A stretch of 64,000 nt of DNA, from NCBI GenBank assembly GCA_010094045.1, contig ML986622.1, forward strand, positions 124,001 to 188,000, written 5' to 3'. This document shows, piece by piece, positions 14,674 to 24,255 of the stretch. The translations under genes and the position numbers were made by a program. Every line of letters begins with the position of its first letter. Position 1 is the stretch's first letter. The notes beneath the pieces are model-generated. The model worked only from the letters and a program-made list of their open reading frames with translations, had not been told where the DNA came from and ran no database searches. This DNA comes from Lojkania enalia (Eukaryota; Ascomycota; Dothideomycetes; Pleosporales).

Positions 14674-16011
14674 ATGGCAGTCCTCAGCTTTACTCTTATG
14701 CCTGAGGCGGCGGCGAAAGTCCATGATCTACTCGTTTGTCTTGGAAAATTCAGCGACACTGTCGCCATCGAGGCGCGCCGGGAAAGAGTAGGTTGACCGT
14801 CAACGCTACTATTTACACTTCATATTCATGTTCTTTAGTTCACTTTCACAGCATTGAATTCTTCAAAATCTGCATACGCCGCCTTGAGCTTAGACGCCAA
14901 ACAATTCTTCACTAGCTATGAATGTATCCCTAGCCAAGGCAGCCCCGACGGCCGATTCACGTGCAGCATGTACACTAAGGCTCTTCTATCTGTCTTCAAA
15001 GGCCGACTATACGACCCACTAGGTAGAGATGGAGCTATCGACCACTGCGAAGTCAGCGTACAGGATCGCCCTGACCAAACAGAATGCCGGTTCATTATCA
15101 AAATGATCTGCAACCAAGGCGTCATTAAAACATACAAGTTAACCTACGAAGCTACAGAAGTCATGCACGCATTGTTTGACCGAAACGTTGCAAAAAATAG
15201 GTGGAGTATGCATGCCGCGGCGATGAAGGAGTATATCGAGTATTTCGGCACCAAGACTGAGATGCTGGATATCTTCGCCGGTGAGGACGGCCGAGCTGTC
15301 TTCAAAAGCTATACTGAGAAGATTACCAATGGGAAAGAGATATTAAAGCACCCACTCGTCACCGCAGTTGCCGTGAATACGTCCGATTTTGAAGAATTCA
15401 ACGTCCAGATGGGTCTCCATATCATCATCAGTGTCAAAGATTTCAAGGCCATCGTCGTTCATGCGGATACGCTGAAAACTTCTCTGAAAGCCTTTTATTC
15501 GCAGCCGACACGGCCTTTGCAGTTTAGCTACGGATGCGACGGTCTGCTATGCGAGTTCACGTTGATGACGTCTGGCGACTACAACGCTGCTCCAACACCA
15601 ACCCCGGCGCCGCAAATGCCTAGCAGAGCAAACTCTCGTGCCCAATCTACTGCTAACGAAAGGCCGGATATGCGGGGCGGTAGATTAGAGATGCCACCAC
15701 CCGTCGAACCAGCATCACGGCGGTCGACCCGTCGACGCAATCCTGGCTCTAGAAAGGCAAGGTCACCAAGATCTGCAGAGCCGGATCCGGACAGCTTGTT
15801 TATCCAGCCAGACGAGGATGATGCTCGATGGGAACCCGTTGATTATAATAATGAGGAGGAGACGCTTGGGTGGGATGCTAGTGCCGAGCATGGAAGTGTG
15901 GCGTTTCCAACTTTCCGTGATAGTGGGACCCTCTCACGGACAGAAACTGAAGACAACAATGAAGCGATTGCACCCACTCAGAGAGTGTCGCAGGTCAAGG
16001 GATTATGGTAA
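14674..16011 (+). CDS. RAD9: Checkpoint clamp subunit Rad9
   Basis: Subunit of the PCNA-like Rad9-Rad1-Hus1 clamp, loaded at DNA damage to activate the ATR/Mec1 checkpoint. Two exons, 14674-14787 and 14839-16011, give 428 aa. The first exon (MAVLSFTLMPEAAAKVHDLL..) supplies the start of the first clamp domain, and the 51-nt intron joins R to FTFTALNSSKSAYA in phase 0. Two PCNA-like domains fill residues 1 to about 260 (SFTLMPEA, LLCEFTLMTSGDYN). A disordered Ser/Pro/Arg/Glu-rich tail follows with several SQ/SP/TP sites and ends RVSQVKGLW. The tail is the usual site of phosphorylation in this family. The transposon at 16080 begins only 69 bp after the stop. Confidence 0.93.
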
Positions 16012-16079
16012 CAACCCTCACGGCTCATTAGCTTTGTTTCATGTATTCATAGCGAAACTCCGATTTGTGAGTATGGGTA

Positions 16080-16105
16080 ACGTAGTTCACAGGCGAGTCG
16101 CCCAC
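16080..16105 (+). repeat. Left terminal inverted repeat of the pogo-like element
   Basis: Begins ACGTAGTTCACAGGCGAGTC after the TA at 16078-16079. It matches the reverse complement of 17852-17877 at about 23 of 26 positions; two of the three differences are C/T or G/A transitions. Confidence 0.88.
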
Positions 16106-16109
16106 TTCA

Positions 16110-17860
16110 TTAGCCGTCTCTAGGTTTGGAGGCATATATTGCGACAACGCTAGCAGGCATTAGTATAGTATATTGATAGGAGATAGATACGCTATTTATT
16201 TGCTGTTGCGCAAGTTCTAGCGTTATGCCTAGGCTCGCTGCAGCGACTGTAGCCTTGCTAGTGCGGCGTGCTGGCCATTCTACGATTCCTCCCTGCGCGC
16301 ACTTCATCTCCCAGCTACTTACCCACCTCCTTTTAAGCAACTATCTCAACATCTTCAGCCTTATTAAGACTACCTTACTTCTATATAACCTTTTTTAATC
16401 GCTTTTTACGCTGCGATAGAGCCTTATTTACTTCCTAAAGCAGAGCAACCTGACACTGAAGCAGCGCATGTGAATGAGCTATTAGCGTAGCGCCTTTGAC
16501 AATCAAACCAAGAGACTCATTAATTACAGTAGGTGAGCTATTCTAGTGCTTAGCCATACGATCTCGAATCAGTATTGTTTAAGCCCTTAGTTCGACGACG
16601 ACTCCTAGAGGTAACTATCTACTACTAGCAGCGACGGCGTGCGAAGCATAATATCAAGCTTTGATAGCATGGCATTAGGATTATATAGTACTATACCAGA
16701 ACCTCGAAAGCTCGCATATATATTAGCCTTAGAAATAAAGCGCTGATATGCTGCGCGAAAGGCTGGCAAAAATCGAGTTTATGATGTGGCGAATACCTGT
16801 TCGCACAAGCTCATCAATCTGGCGCCTATACGCCTTCTTCAATAGCGAGAAGCAGCCTAGTCTAGAGGCTGCAGTAGATTGGACGAGTGTGCTGGTATAC
16901 ATAGTAGAATAATATCCCTCTCTTTACAGAGCAGCTGAGACTCAGTAGACCTATAACTCTTATAGCTATCAATAACGAGCAGATGATAAGAACCTACTAT
17001 ATACGACTCTATATGCTGATTAAAACGCTCTAGCTATTTAGTTGCGAGCTTATTATTCATCCATCTACTATCGTTCAGCGCTGCTCCGCCAGGTAGTACA
17101 TCATCGCCCTGATACCATGTAGAGAGGTACTGCTTACGAGAGAAGGTGATGAACGGAGGGATAGTATTATTACACGCGCTAATAGCCTAAATAACTATTA
17201 CCTTCTCGCGATTACCTAGCTGTAGTAATTTTAGTTAACTAGCTGATAGCTTAGTACTAGCATTTACTTTATTAGTAGATATAATACCTACCTAGAAGTC
17301 AGTCTTGTTGAAATTATAGGTATCGTTATTAATTATGCCATACTTCGCTTTAGTATTACGTACTAGGTCGAACCAGCTACTAATAACCTTATGGTTCCAA
17401 TAGAGAGCTTACTGGTAGTCTTATTTTTAATAGAAGCATATTTTAAGCTCAGGGATGCAATTAATAAAATTTACTAGCCAGTTTTTATCGACCTAATTAG
17501 TAGAGCAAGCTCTAAGTAGATAATTAGCTATATCTCGTATACTGTCGACTATAGGAGGATACCTATAAGATGCTAAGTCTAGTATATTCTGAATAATCGT
17601 CGATTCTTCTAGCTTTGTGAGCTTCTTTGGATTGTGCTCACAATCGCATCGTGAAGGTCTACCACTACGTCGGTCTCTAAGCGCCGTTCGAGAGATGAGA
17701 TAGATAGATGTAGCGCTTCGTACGCTCTGAATTTGATCTCCATTGATAGCTGAGATAGCCAGCAATATCTAACCTTCTTGATATATTGATTGAGGTTGAG
17801 GTGGCTGCCGTATCGGGTTAATAGTAGGTAGGGCATAACTTCTTGGCAAAGGTTGGCAAC
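16110..17860 (-). pseudogene. Decayed pogo-family (DDE_1/CENP-B HTH) transposase
   Basis: Read on the minus strand with in-frame stops ignored, the parts follow the family order. First comes an N-terminal Psq/CENP-B-like DNA-binding part (LAISAINGDQIQSVRSATSI, then a GRPSR segment). Next is NFNKTDF (family NFDETGF) near 17310-17330, then NREKVIVI (NREWVTVI), VIDSYKSY (IDGHGSH) near 16970, and IPAHSSNLLQPLD near 16865-16900. Last are FRGSGIVLYNP and a knuckle-like end, YSRCSEPRHNARTC near 16205-16245. In that end the first Cys of a CX2CX4HX4C pattern appears as Tyr, a G-to-A change. More than ten stops rule out function. Confidence 0.88.
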
Positions 17861-17877
17861 TCGCTTGTGAACTACGT
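17852..17877 (-). repeat. Right terminal inverted repeat of the pogo-like element
   Basis: Reverse complement begins ACGTAGTTCACAAGCGAGTT and pairs with the left end at 16080. It is followed by the TA target duplication at 17878-17879. Confidence 0.88.
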
Positions 17878-18089
17878 TATCAATTTTGGATTCCGAGGAC
17901 GCCAATATGCACAAAGTACGAGAGCGGATATCATTTCGTGTAGCTAGTCGTCAGAACTATTGCCGACGAGCGCATAGCCCAGGCATCCCCATGAAAAGTA
18001 TATTGAGAACTCCAACAGCTATCCACAGTTTCAACGCGATAAGCCCGTCAACCCCCTAATTCACATCTTCAATTTGAGCGGAATCACTT

Positions 18090-19430
18090 TTATCGTTGTT
18101 CCGTTTCTTTGAGCGTTTCGCTGTCTCCTTTTCCCGCCATTGGAGAAACTTGCCCATGCCGAGGCCCAATAGCATCCGCTACATTTTCCTCAGCATCAAT
18201 GTCAGACTGGGAATCAAGCTCACCGACCACCTCAGACTCATACTCAGCGGTAAGCACGAAGCTTGTGGAATGCCCAGCTGCAATCATGCGAATATCATCT
18301 CTGTGTCCCGGAATCTCGGTGATCTCGATCCAAGTGTTCGATATAAAGCCATGAGGCGGTTCGATTGGGAATTTTCTTAGGTCGCCACAGTTACCATGGA
18401 ATCCCCAGCCCCATGATATGAGCCTATTTCCATTTGATGTGAGGGCTAGAATGTGTTCCGAGCCAACGGCAATCTTGTCGATGGGAGGAAGGTTTTCTGG
18501 GACCGGGACCCATTGGTTGCTCTTTCCCCAGCCCCGCAGCGCCCCATCATTGAAGAGAACAAATATGGTACCCCATGATGCGCCAATATCTTTCCATCCT
18601 TTGACGTCCGTGGGCTTGTCGGAGTCAACCCCGTTAGGGTCGTCCCCGAGCACCATGTGTTCGCCCTTGTCGGGATCTCCGACTAGGTAGGTGAAGTCCT
18701 TTCCGCAGACAGCTCGTCGGACGGAGAATGATATCCCTGGCAGCTTCATTGGGATCCAAACATCAACCGTCCTTTCATCTGTCGACTCGAACTGCCCCAG
18801 CTGGTGATGGCGGTTCTTGCCCCAGCCCCAGACTTCTCCGTTGTCGAGAACAGCGATAAAATGCCAAAGACCTGCCGCGAAATCGACAACGGCCCCGGGA
18901 AAGGACATTCTTACCACAGGGGTGGGACGGAATTGGTCCACTTTGGGATATGGCGTGGCTTCTTTACCGTAGCAAGAGTTGGAGATGAACTTCCCGCGGC
19001 CGTGCTCTCCATGACTCCCCATACCCTCAGTGTACAACAGAGCATTATTGGTCTCGTTATATTTTGTGTTGGGATTAAGAATGTATCCCGAAGTTGATTC
19101 CGTTACGGCAATAAATGATATACCCTCATAGATCTTTTCAAAGAGTACCAAAGTTGTGGAGGAGTCGGAGTGCGTAGTGTTGCCATTCCTGCGAACTGCA
19201 TAACAACCGAGCCGACCATCCACATGTCTACCAGACCCCCAGACAGTGCCTGAGTCGGTAAGGATGAGGGTATGGCCTGAGCCGCCCCGAATTGACTTGA
19301 TGCCCTCGTAAGGTCGAGGAGGGGGATCAGGGACGCGATAGGGCGGGTGAATCTTGTCTTGGGTACTTCCTATCCCAAGCTGGCCTGTGCCGTTGCTACC
19401 AAATGCATACAGAGTGAACCGAGTAGGCAT
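18090..19430 (-). CDS. RCC1-repeat (beta-propeller) protein, Ats1-like
   Basis: Intronless 446-aa frame. It opens with FTLYAFGSNGTGQLGIGSTQ, the typical first RCC1 blade, and further blades contain GGSGHTLILTDSGTVWGSG, AAGLWHFIAVLDNGEVWGWG, GSEHILALTSNG and AAGHSTSFVLT. The acidic, low-complexity tail after about residue 400 lies outside the propeller. The N-terminal FGSNGTGQLG order and a single propeller resemble yeast Ats1, which works with Kti11 in diphthamide and elongator-linked tRNA modification, rather than the Ran exchange factor. The Ats1 assignment is tentative and the RCC1 fold is firm. It is divergent from RPS16; the transposon ends 212 bp past its stop. Confidence 0.88.
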   Translation of the reverse strand: MPTRFTLYAFGSNGTGQLGIGSTQDKIHPPYRVPDPPPRPYEGIKSIRGGSGHTLILTDSGTVWGSGRHVDGRLGCYAVRRNGNTTHSDSSTTLVLFEKIYEGISFIAVTESTSGYILNPNTKYNETNNALLYTEGMGSHGEHGRGKFISNSCYGKEATPYPKVDQFRPTPVVRMSFPGAVVDFAAGLWHFIAVLDNGEVWGWGKNRHHQLGQFESTDERTVDVWIPMKLPGISFSVRRAVCGKDFTYLVGDPDKGEHMVLGDDPNGVDSDKPTDVKGWKDIGASWGTIFVLFNDGALRGWGKSNQWVPVPENLPPIDKIAVGSEHILALTSNGNRLISWGWGFHGNCGDLRKFPIEPPHGFISNTWIEITEIPGHRDDIRMIAAGHSTSFVLTAEYESEVVGELDSQSDIDAEENVADAIGPRHGQVSPMAGKGDSETLKETEQR

Positions 19431-20107
19431 GATGGAAGCGAAAGTACAGATACGAATCGTAGAGAGGACAAGGGTGGATATATGAATTGTAGAGAAGAAG
19501 AGAATAAAGATAAGACTCGGGTAGAAAAATGGGTTTCTAACGAAAGTTGAAGATGAGTGTATGGGATAAGTTTGAGATGCTGAACACTCGAGATGTTTCT
19601 AACCCATGTATAGGGCAAGAGCTTTGCAGCGAAGGCAATGGTCGACTAAGGTAGCAGCAAGGGAACGCGTCAGGCACGGCCAGACTGGATAGCAGAACGC
19701 AAGCGTCGTCCAAATTATATCTATGGCACTTATAGTAAAACTAAAATTGGTGAATAAAGAGCATCATGTGTACCCTTGTGGCATTTGCTGTTTTAAGACT
19801 TAAGGCTGACAACTCCTCCAAAAATCAATTTGGGTAGATATAAAGGAGTAGGTAGAACATGCGTGAAGGCTGTTCTGAAAATAAATAGACAATGAAATAT
19901 GCCACTTTCCTTCATGGGGAATTCATATTTGATGATCGAAGCAACCTTAGAATGCTGATTATGTAATTTTTGGAGGACACGCACGGATCATCTCGCTAGC
20001 GCCCACGAAGCAATTCTCGCATCTCATGAATGCAACTGCCATAGACGACAACGCAAACTCCCACGCCCACTCCCACCGCACCCCCCAGACACATACAGCC
20101 GCCCAAT
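19431..20107. promoter_or_regulatory. Divergent intergenic region between the RCC1-like gene and RPS16
   Basis: 677 bp between divergent start codons. The last 80 bp before RPS16 are C-rich and almost free of G (20040-20107), as often seen just upstream of fungal ribosomal protein genes. No other structure was recognised. Confidence 0.4.
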
Positions 20108-20809
20108 ATGGCTACCCAAAGCGTGCAATGCTTCGGAAAGAAGAAAACTGCGACTGGTACGCTCCCCTGTCCATGCGCATCCCAACTCGGCTGCCGCTCC
20201 AATATTTCCTCCGTTTCAATATAGAGAAATGCTAATGTATCATTTTCACAGCCGTCGCTCACTGCAAGGTACGAATTATACCTCGCTAAGCTACGCACGC
20301 AATGCTACGATGGAACAAATATGTAAAAGAACATTTTACTGAGACATACGTAGGCCGGCAAAGGACTCGTTAAGGTCAACGGGAAGCCCCTCTCCCTCGT
20401 CCAGCCCGAGATTCTCCGCTTCAAAGTCTACGAGCCCATCCTAATCCTCGGCCTTGATAAGTTTGGTACGAATTCCTCTAGTCACCCAACCGCACGTTCT
20501 GCATCCAAATAATCGGATATTCTTTCTACGAGATTCATACTAATTTTATATTTTGTAGCTGATGTCGACATCCGCGTCCGTGTTTCCGGGGGTGGTCATA
20601 CTTCCCAAATCTATGCCATCCGCCAAGCAATTGCCAAATCCATCATCGCCTACTACCAAAAATATGTCGATGAGCACTCTAAGAACCAGCTGAAGCAAGC
20701 CCTCGTCCAGTACGACCGCACACTCCTCGTCGCTGACAACAGGCGGTGCGAGCCCAAGAAGTTCGGTGGTCCAGGTGCGCGTGCGAGGTACCAGAAGTCC
20801 TACCGTTAA
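20108..20809 (+). CDS. RPS16: 40S ribosomal protein S16 (uS9)
   Basis: Small-subunit protein whose C-terminal tail reaches the decoding centre. Four exons (20108-20156, 20252-20268, 20354-20465, 20559-20809) give 142 aa, the normal length. Exon 2 is only 17 nt. Visible: [49 protein letters not shown] and the conserved end [11 protein letters not shown]. Start is the first ATG in the frame, in a CAATATGGC context. A multi-intron ribosomal protein gene with introns clustered at the 5' end is typical of Pezizomycotina. Confidence 0.97.
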
Positions 20810-21439
20810 ACAGGGGGAAAACAGAAGGATGGTGGGAATGGAACCATGGCTGGATAGAGTGGAGAGAGCATGGAGCGGTGTTTATTGTGGGCTTTTGCTT
20901 TCACATGGGTCTATCTGAAAGGTTCCGTGGAATGGGGTTAGCCGGAATCTTTTTTTTTCATAAGACGGCCTAAAGGGACTCAATTCTTGTGACAATAAAA
21001 CGAAATATATTGGCTGCGAGACTCAACGAGTGCGCTGGGGTGGCGACTGTTCGTGAATGCATAGGTGACTGAACTGTAAAATATAGTTAAGGCGTTGTTG
21101 CAATTTTATTGCGAAGATGCGACCTGATACACAGCCCTGGCATGATGGGGAACTATTGTAGACTACTGAGTCTTGGCATAATGGGGAACTATCATGTTCT
21201 ATTCCTGAGGTCGATCACGAACTACAAGGAGGGAAGAGACTCTAGCTCGAGCACAAAATTTCTCATGATATTCTCATACCATTGGCATGAACATTAAAAC
21301 GCTACATTGCAAAGTTACACCGAGTTCGATGAAGACCTCGCCGACGAATGGTATCTATCATAACGTCTTGATTTGGAAACCTCATGGTCCACCACGTGGC
21401 CCATCTCTGACTCCTAATTTTAACAATTGCCTCATTCAA
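20810..21439. other. Convergent 3' region between RPS16 and BUD7
   Basis: 630 bp between two converging stop codons, with no gene. It includes two copies of a 20-bp sequence, listed separately, and otherwise looks like ordinary 3' flanks. Confidence 0.45.
21137..21192 (+). repeat. Short direct repeat, 36-bp period
   Basis: CTGGCATGATGGGGAACTAT at 21137-21156 recurs as TTGGCATAATGGGGAACTAT at 21173-21192, with two differences, both transitions. The sequence between the copies also contains CTACTGAG. Confidence 0.6.
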
Positions 21440-23843
21440 TTAACCATCGCTACCGCTGCTCCTAAAAGCGGCGCATAGAGCTGCATACTGATGGGTCAAA
21501 TCTAGGACATGCTGGGGTAAGCTTGTTCCTTGGATGATACTGCGAATCTTGACTGCGCCCTCTTCCTCGATAAGTTTTCGGATGGTGAAGAGGAGGGATG
21601 GCGAGAACTGGGCCTTCGTTAGCATGCGAACGATAATACTATGATATGAGCATACATACCTCAGAATACCACCGATACTGCCACGTGACAAGCCTAATCA
21701 ACGCGCCGCACACATCCCTGATGTTATGCTGAGGCTCATTGAGCTTCAACACGCCCTTCATCGCCTTCGGACTGAACTTCATCTGCAGACAAGCCTCGTA
21801 CGCTTCGATAGCTTCATCAAAGTGATGCAGTCGTTCTGCAAGCTCTCCAAGAATCTCCCACTCCTCAGCTGACTTCTTGTAGAGGATCTGCTGTTGTCGA
21901 TACTGAGCCATTTCTGTTCGCCAAATAGTGTAGACTCGTAGATCTTCGTAGAGGACCATGAAGAGATTGTCGAGCCAGCGTTCGCAGAGCCGCTTATTCT
22001 GGAAATGTGTGTAGTTTTGGGGAGATGACTCCGGCTATATATGTTAGTTTCTATAATAATTGCTTCGAGAATATCTTACCTCATCACTGCCAGCTTTGAC
22101 AATCTCAGACGCAACAGTATGACCTGGCTTCTCTATTGAGCCGCCCGCCTCAGCCGAGGGACCACTGGCCTCCCCATTTCGAGCTTCCTCAGAATCTGAG
22201 GTTTCTTCCACCTCTCCATGACCATTAGGCTTTGGACTTGGTGAGCGCAGAGCCGTTGTGCTGGCGTTGCGGGATTGTGTTGCCGGTACCGTTTGCTTTT
22301 CTTGTCGATATTCTTCCTCCATGACGAATACTTGACTACGTATTTTCAAGAGCTGGTCCCAACCAATCTTCTTTGTGATTTCGGTCAAGAGAAGATAGGC
22401 TTTCAGGAACGTACCCTTGAACCCTGCGGCATGCAATTTTCGCAAAGTTGGATGCACAAGCTCTATGTCGTCGACGTTGCTGTCATCGATCTCGTCACAG
22501 ATAGCCTCCGGCATAAGCGGAAGGAAGACCCTCTGAGGCTCCGGCATGCGTGGTGCGTCTTTATCCTGATATGTGAACATTGGGCATGAATTTAGCGTCA
22601 ACAATGCCAGATCCCACTGTTCTAAGCTCACATAGATTTCAGCTAGTCGTGCCCAGGTTCCAAATTCGCTTGGTGCTGAAACAACACTTCGTTTGGCAAT
22701 TTCAAGCGCGAGGTCACTGCGTCCTTTCTTATTACAGAACTCGGCCTGACAATCGAGTAATGAATAGTCCATGGGGAGCTCCTGGATCGCTTCATGCAGT
22801 AGTTGCACAGCCTTTACTTCCTCATCTGCCTGTATGTAGACGCGCGCAAGGAGAGATGATATTTCTGGGTCTCTTGTTCGAAGCTTCTCGAACAGATTGA
22901 TACCAGAGGCATATCTGCCGGTTGTATGAATATAGTCTAGAAGGCCAGTGGTTAGATGGTTAGAAACGAGGTTCGGAACCTGAATCTCAGGGTCAGATCC
23001 CAGTTGCCAGCCATTAAAGAACAAGCGCTCAGCCGCGTCAAGAAATTTGTGCTCGCTCTCGGTGCTTGTGATTGGGTTGAACCTCCGCGCGCCAGCGATT
23101 TTCTTGATTGTGTCACCTGAACCGTCATCGGCGTACGAGTATGCGCGCAAGACACTGCATAGATATGTCTCGAGCCACAGCTCGTCGGTAGCTACTCGTT
23201 TATCACCACGCTCATCGATGCAATAGCTCTCCACCGTTCCCGGGATGTAGACTTGAACGCGCATGTCCAGACGAGAGAAGGCATTGTAGCAACTACTCCG
23301 TCAGTATCAAGCGAATGACCGGATCGAGTGCTCATACCAGTACAATCCAGACACAACCTTATGCTGCTTGTCATGAGGGGAATATGTCAAGGTGTTGATA
23401 TATGCTGCCAAGCTCGCGGATGATGAGGCGTCTATGCCGGTAACATGGTGATAAACTCCAACCTGGCCTAGAATCAGTATATCCACATGTCCGTAGAATA
23501 TACGACTTAGGGAAAGCCCGAACCTGTTTCGTAGCCGACTTGATGGGCTGCTTGATGAGATGGACCAGATCAGGAGGCCCTAGCTCACGGAGTGTCTGTA
23601 GGGATTCGGTGCGTGCCTCAATGGCGGAGTGAAGCTCATCTTCATAGATTCTGGGGATAGATGCGTTAGCGCCATGCTCGGGAACCAGACATGACGGCAA
23701 CCTGAAACCAATTGCGACACGAGTGAGGAAGTATAGGCGATCATTGCACAATATACGAAAGCCTTCGTGTGCGCAATACGAGCAGGGTAACCGGGGAGGG
23801 GAGCTCGGGAAGCATACTCAGGAACAGCAGGCGCGGTCACCAT
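21440..23843 (-). CDS. BUD7: Exomer cargo adaptor of the ChAPs family (Bud7/Bch1/Chs6)
   Basis: TPR-containing subunit of exomer, which with Chs5 and Arf1 sends selected membrane proteins such as chitin synthase from the trans-Golgi to the plasma membrane. Six exons, 23843-23818, 23701-23524, 23462-23338, 23292-22080, 22034-21660 and 21607-21440, give 694 aa. Visible: IYEDELHSAIEARTESLQT, LRELGPPDLVHLIKQ, GVYHHVTGIDASSSASLAAY, RVQVYIPGTVESYCIDERG, then helical repeats (YASGINLFEKL, SLLARVYIQADEEVKAVQLL, FGTWARLAEIYVSLEQWDLA). A disordered Ser/Glu-rich insert lies at about residues 440-515. The C-terminal part begins ESSPQNYTHFQNKRLCERWL. The first coding exon is only 26 nt; the junction choice is the one that keeps phase and joins VPE to LPSCLVPEHG. 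Confidence 0.9.
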
Positions 23844-24255
23844 TGCTTTGCTGGTGCCGGGGCGCGGCGGGGGATATCCACGGCAGCGACTGATATCCTA
23901 GAGGGCTCTGCGCATTCGAACGAAAAGGCAGACGATCAAACAGGCCGGCGGGTAGCGGGTTCGCGGGGGTGAATGTTAAGGCTGGTGGTTCATGGGCCAC
24001 CTTGAGACAAACAATTTAGGTTGAGTATGCGGCCGATTCGACCCATGGGATCTGCCAAGGCGCCGCCAGAGCTCTGCACGTCTACCTCATCCCCGCGACG
24101 CGATCTCCGTCACCACACGTCGCAGGTGGACCCGCGTCGAGCCTGCTGTCGCCTACACTACGGCAGCAGTGTACAATAAATGTTGCAATACTACGCTGGG
24201 TTGTTTCTATTAGACCTCCACTACCACTGCTAGAGGACAACTTGGCGGTCTCAAC
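23844..24255. promoter_or_regulatory. Divergent promoter of BUD7 and HIR3
   Basis: 412 bp between divergent start codons. Both flanking genes have very short first coding exons (26 nt in BUD7, only the ATG in HIR3), so transcription probably starts close to the start codons. No specific site is assigned. Confidence 0.5.

Larger units (their letters stand above)
16080..17877 (-). mobile_element. Inactive pogo/Fot1-type DNA transposon, RIP-mutated
   Basis: A 1798-bp element flanked by TA on both sides (16078-16079 and 17878-17879), the target duplication expected for the Tc1/mariner/pogo superfamily. The ends are inverted repeats of about 26 bp beginning ACGTAGTTCACA. Inside, on the minus strand, is a transposase reading frame broken by many TAA/TAG codons. 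The sequence is dense in TpA and poor in intact CpA/TpG, as RIP leaves. For example the residue stretch expected to read AQKEVGKQLG has CAA and CAG changed to TAA and TAG. The element is a relic. Confidence 0.9.
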
